Source: Victivallis vadensis
GTDB lineage: Bacteria; Verrucomicrobiota; Lentisphaeria; Victivallales; Victivallaceae
Direction of reading: 5' to 3'
Length of the DNA: 64,000 nucleotides
Assembly (NCBI RefSeq): GCF_003096415.1
Contig: NZ_QEKH01000010.1
Coordinates: forward strand, 62,001-126,000
Shown: one piece after another, positions 62,549-64,000 of the stretch
How the letters are laid out: every line of letters begins with the position of its first letter
Numbering within the stretch: the first letter of the stretch is position 1
Position numbers and translations under genes: made by a program
Notes under the pieces: model-generated
Database searches by the model: none
Told to the model about the DNA's origin: nothing
The model's input: the letters and a program-made list of their open reading frames with translations, nothing else

Positions 62549-63178
62549 TTACTTTTCGTCAGCCTTCTTTTCCTTGATCGCTTCCGGCTCGGCCGGAGCT
62601 TCTTCGGCGGGCGCTTCCGCCTCTTCCTTCGGCAGGCCGACGTGGAAGACGATGGTTTCGCCGTCGACTTCGGTGCGGACGCCCTGCGGCAGCACGAGGT
62701 CTTTCACGCAGAGATGCTCGCCTTTGTCGAGCTTGGTCACGTCGGCGGTCACCGCTTCCGGCAGGTCGGCCGGGCGGCAGATCACTTCGAGCTCGTGCAG
62801 CTCCTGCTCAAGGATGCCGCCGTGGGCCGCGCCGACGGACTCGCCGTGAGCGTGGACCGGAACCGCCGCGACGATTTCCTTGTCCATGTCGACTTCCTGG
62901 AAATCGATGTGGTACACATAATTCTTCAGGTAGTTGAACTGAACTTCCTTGATCAGCGCGTGAATTTCAGCGTCGCCGTTCTTCAGCGTGACCATGTGCG
63001 AGCCGTGATGGCCGGTCAGGACCTTCCACGCATCCGCATCGACCAGGAACGACTTGCTTTCCTTGCCCTTGCTGTAGACGGAAGCCGGAATCTGGCCGGC
63101 TTTACGGGCGCGGCGGGAAGCGTTCTTGCCGAAATCCTTACGCTCCTGCACCGCAATTTCATTGCTTACATTGCTCAT
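62549..63178 (-). CDS. rplY: 50S ribosomal protein L25, long CTC form
   Basis: 209 residues. The 5S-rRNA-binding L25 domain (ERKDFGKNASRRARKAGQIPASVYSKG) is followed by the beta-rich TL5/CTC domain (FQEVDMDKEIVAAVPVHAHG) and an acidic/alanine-rich tail. Between prs and pth, the usual order. Confidence 0.95.
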   Translation of the reverse strand: MSNVSNEIAVQERKDFGKNASRRARKAGQIPASVYSKGKESKSFLVDADAWKVLTGHHGSHMVTLKNGDAEIHALIKEVQFNYLKNYVYHIDFQEVDMDKEIVAAVPVHAHGESVGAAHGGILEQELHELEVICRPADLPEAVTADVTKLDKGEHLCVKDLVLPQGVRTEVDGETIVFHVGLPKEEAEAPAEEAPAEPEAIKEKKADEK

Positions 63179-63234
63179 GGAACCCCTTTCCTTAATCTTG
63201 GTAATTTTATGAGCCGTTTAAAATATGATATTTT

Positions 63235-64000
63235 CTAGTGATTGATATAGAACAGCGACGACACCGATTTGCCGTCATGGATGCGCCGGATCGCTTCGCC
63301 GAGCAGCGGCGCGATGCTGATCACCTTGATCCGGCCGCCGAGGTCATCGACGATCGGAACCGCGTCGGTGGTGATGATCTGCTCGATTTCCGGAGTCGCC
63401 AGCAGCTTCTCCTTGCCGACCTCGCTGAGCAGGCAGTGCGAAACTGCGCAGTAAACCTTGGCCGCTCCGTGCGCGATCAGGATCTTGGCCGCGGCGCACA
63501 GCGTACCCGCCGTGCTGGTCAGGTCGTCTGTGATCACACAGATCCGGCCCTTCACGTCACCGACCAGATGGCTGGAAGCCACGGTGGTCGCGTTGATGCG
63601 CCGCTTGGTCACCACCGCGAAGCCGGCTTCGAGCATGTCGCCGTAGTTCATCGCCATTTTGGCGCTGCCCGAATCGGGGGCCACCACCACGCCGTTGTCG
63701 CCGATCAGTTTCTTCAGGTACGGCACCAGAACCGGACGGGCGTACAGATGGTCGACGGGGATGTCGAAAAATCCCTGGATCTGCTGGGCGTGGAGGTCCA
63801 TGGTGATGATGCGGTCCGCACCGGCGACGGTCAGGAGGTTGGCCACCAGCTTGGCGGTAATCGGAACCCGCGGCTTGTCCTTGCGGTCCTGCCGGGCGTA
63901 GCCGAAGAAAGGAAGCACGGCCGTGATCCGCGCGGCGCTCGCCCGCCGGGCGGCGTCGATCATGATCAGCAGCTCCATCAGATTGTCGTTCGGCGGCTTG
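63235..64000 (-). CDS. prs: Ribose-phosphate pyrophosphokinase (5' end outside window)
   Basis: The C-terminal 255 residues are visible. The frame continues past the right edge (KPPNDNLMELLIMIDAARRASA). FFGYARQDRKDKPRVPI, MDLHAQQIQGFFDIPVDHLYA, VVAPDSGSAKMA and the PRPP-binding loop DDLTSTAGTL are diagnostic. It makes PRPP from ribose-5-phosphate and ATP. The DDLTSTAGT loop differs slightly from the common DDMIDTAGT. An internal Met (63978) is not the start. Confidence 0.96.
   Translation of the reverse strand, partial: KPPNDNLMELLIMIDAARRASAARITAVLPFFGYARQDRKDKPRVPITAKLVANLLTVAGADRIITMDLHAQQIQGFFDIPVDHLYARPVLVPYLKKLIGDNGVVVAPDSGSAKMAMNYGDMLEAGFAVVTKRRINATTVASSHLVGDVKGRICVITDDLTSTAGTLCAAAKILIAHGAAKVYCAVSHCLLSEVGKEKLLATPEIEQIITTDAVPIVDDLGGRIKVISIAPLLGEAIRRIHDGKSVSSLFYINH

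Overview
The window is GC-rich, densely coded bacterial chromosome. Four separate genes encode secreted proteins with an N-terminal prepilin-like segment ([16 protein letters not shown] followed by MLLPALN) and, in three of them, a C-terminal DGH(V/S) motif. Together with many secreted glycosidases, BamA and a TonB/ExbBD-type system, this points to a Gram-negative member of the PVC group, most likely Lentisphaerota (Victivallis-like). That placement is inferred from family knowledge; no 16S gene is present.

Layout. 1-5.2 kb (+): the end of recA, then an envelope operon of TPR protein, ExbB/TolQ, ExbD/TolR, TonB-like protein, a membrane zinc-ribbon protein and a lipoprotein. Next come tRNA-Glu with a strong terminator and a mannose-6-phosphate isomerase on the minus strand. 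6.7-12.3 kb (+): a glycyl-radical enzyme, a GntR regulator, a glycyl-radical activase and an FGGY sugar kinase, in one tightly coupled operon behind a good promoter/operator.

12.4-43.4 kb is the accessory carbohydrate region. It holds four modules, each combining a GntR- or LacI-type sugar-sensing regulator, one prepilin-like protein and one or more secreted glycosidases: 12.46-17.36 kb (GH42-like), 17.5-24.95 kb (GH101/GH129-like glycosidase, secreted MBL protein, GH130 phosphorylase and MFS transporter, with a divergent regulator), 25.1-31.2 kb (GH42-like, LacI) and 36.4-43.4 kb (GH5-esterase fusion, GH36 alpha-galactosidase). Between modules lie a PHP phosphoesterase, a sugar-phosphate isomerase/epimerase-like protein and the glycolytic pair gap-pgk. 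Three non-coding islands (17.4, 29.6-30.2 and 33.1-33.6 kb) are packed with perfect hairpins and share a GGCACCTTG-type box; one contains a 127-bp direct repeat.

43.4-50.4 kb (-): a DUF3857/transglutaminase-like giant, an MBL hydrolase, pyrK, pyrD and a tRNA-dihydrouridine synthase in one operon. 50.6 kb: a 35-residue basic protein with a 21-bp-stem bidirectional terminator. 50.8-64 kb (-): housekeeping in the order prs, rplY, pth, rpsF, ssb, rpsR, rplI, dnaB, bamA, mazG, then an arnB/arnT/arnC-like lipid-sugar set and a stand-alone coaB.

How they may work together (inference): GH5-esterase, alpha-galactosidase, GH130 phosphorylase and ManA fit breakdown of an acetylated galacto(gluco)mannan, with products entering glycolysis. 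The strongest candidate for an undescribed system is the repeated regulator, prepilin-like protein and secreted glycosidase module, in which each sugar locus carries its own pilin-like component lacking the usual Gly before the processing site.
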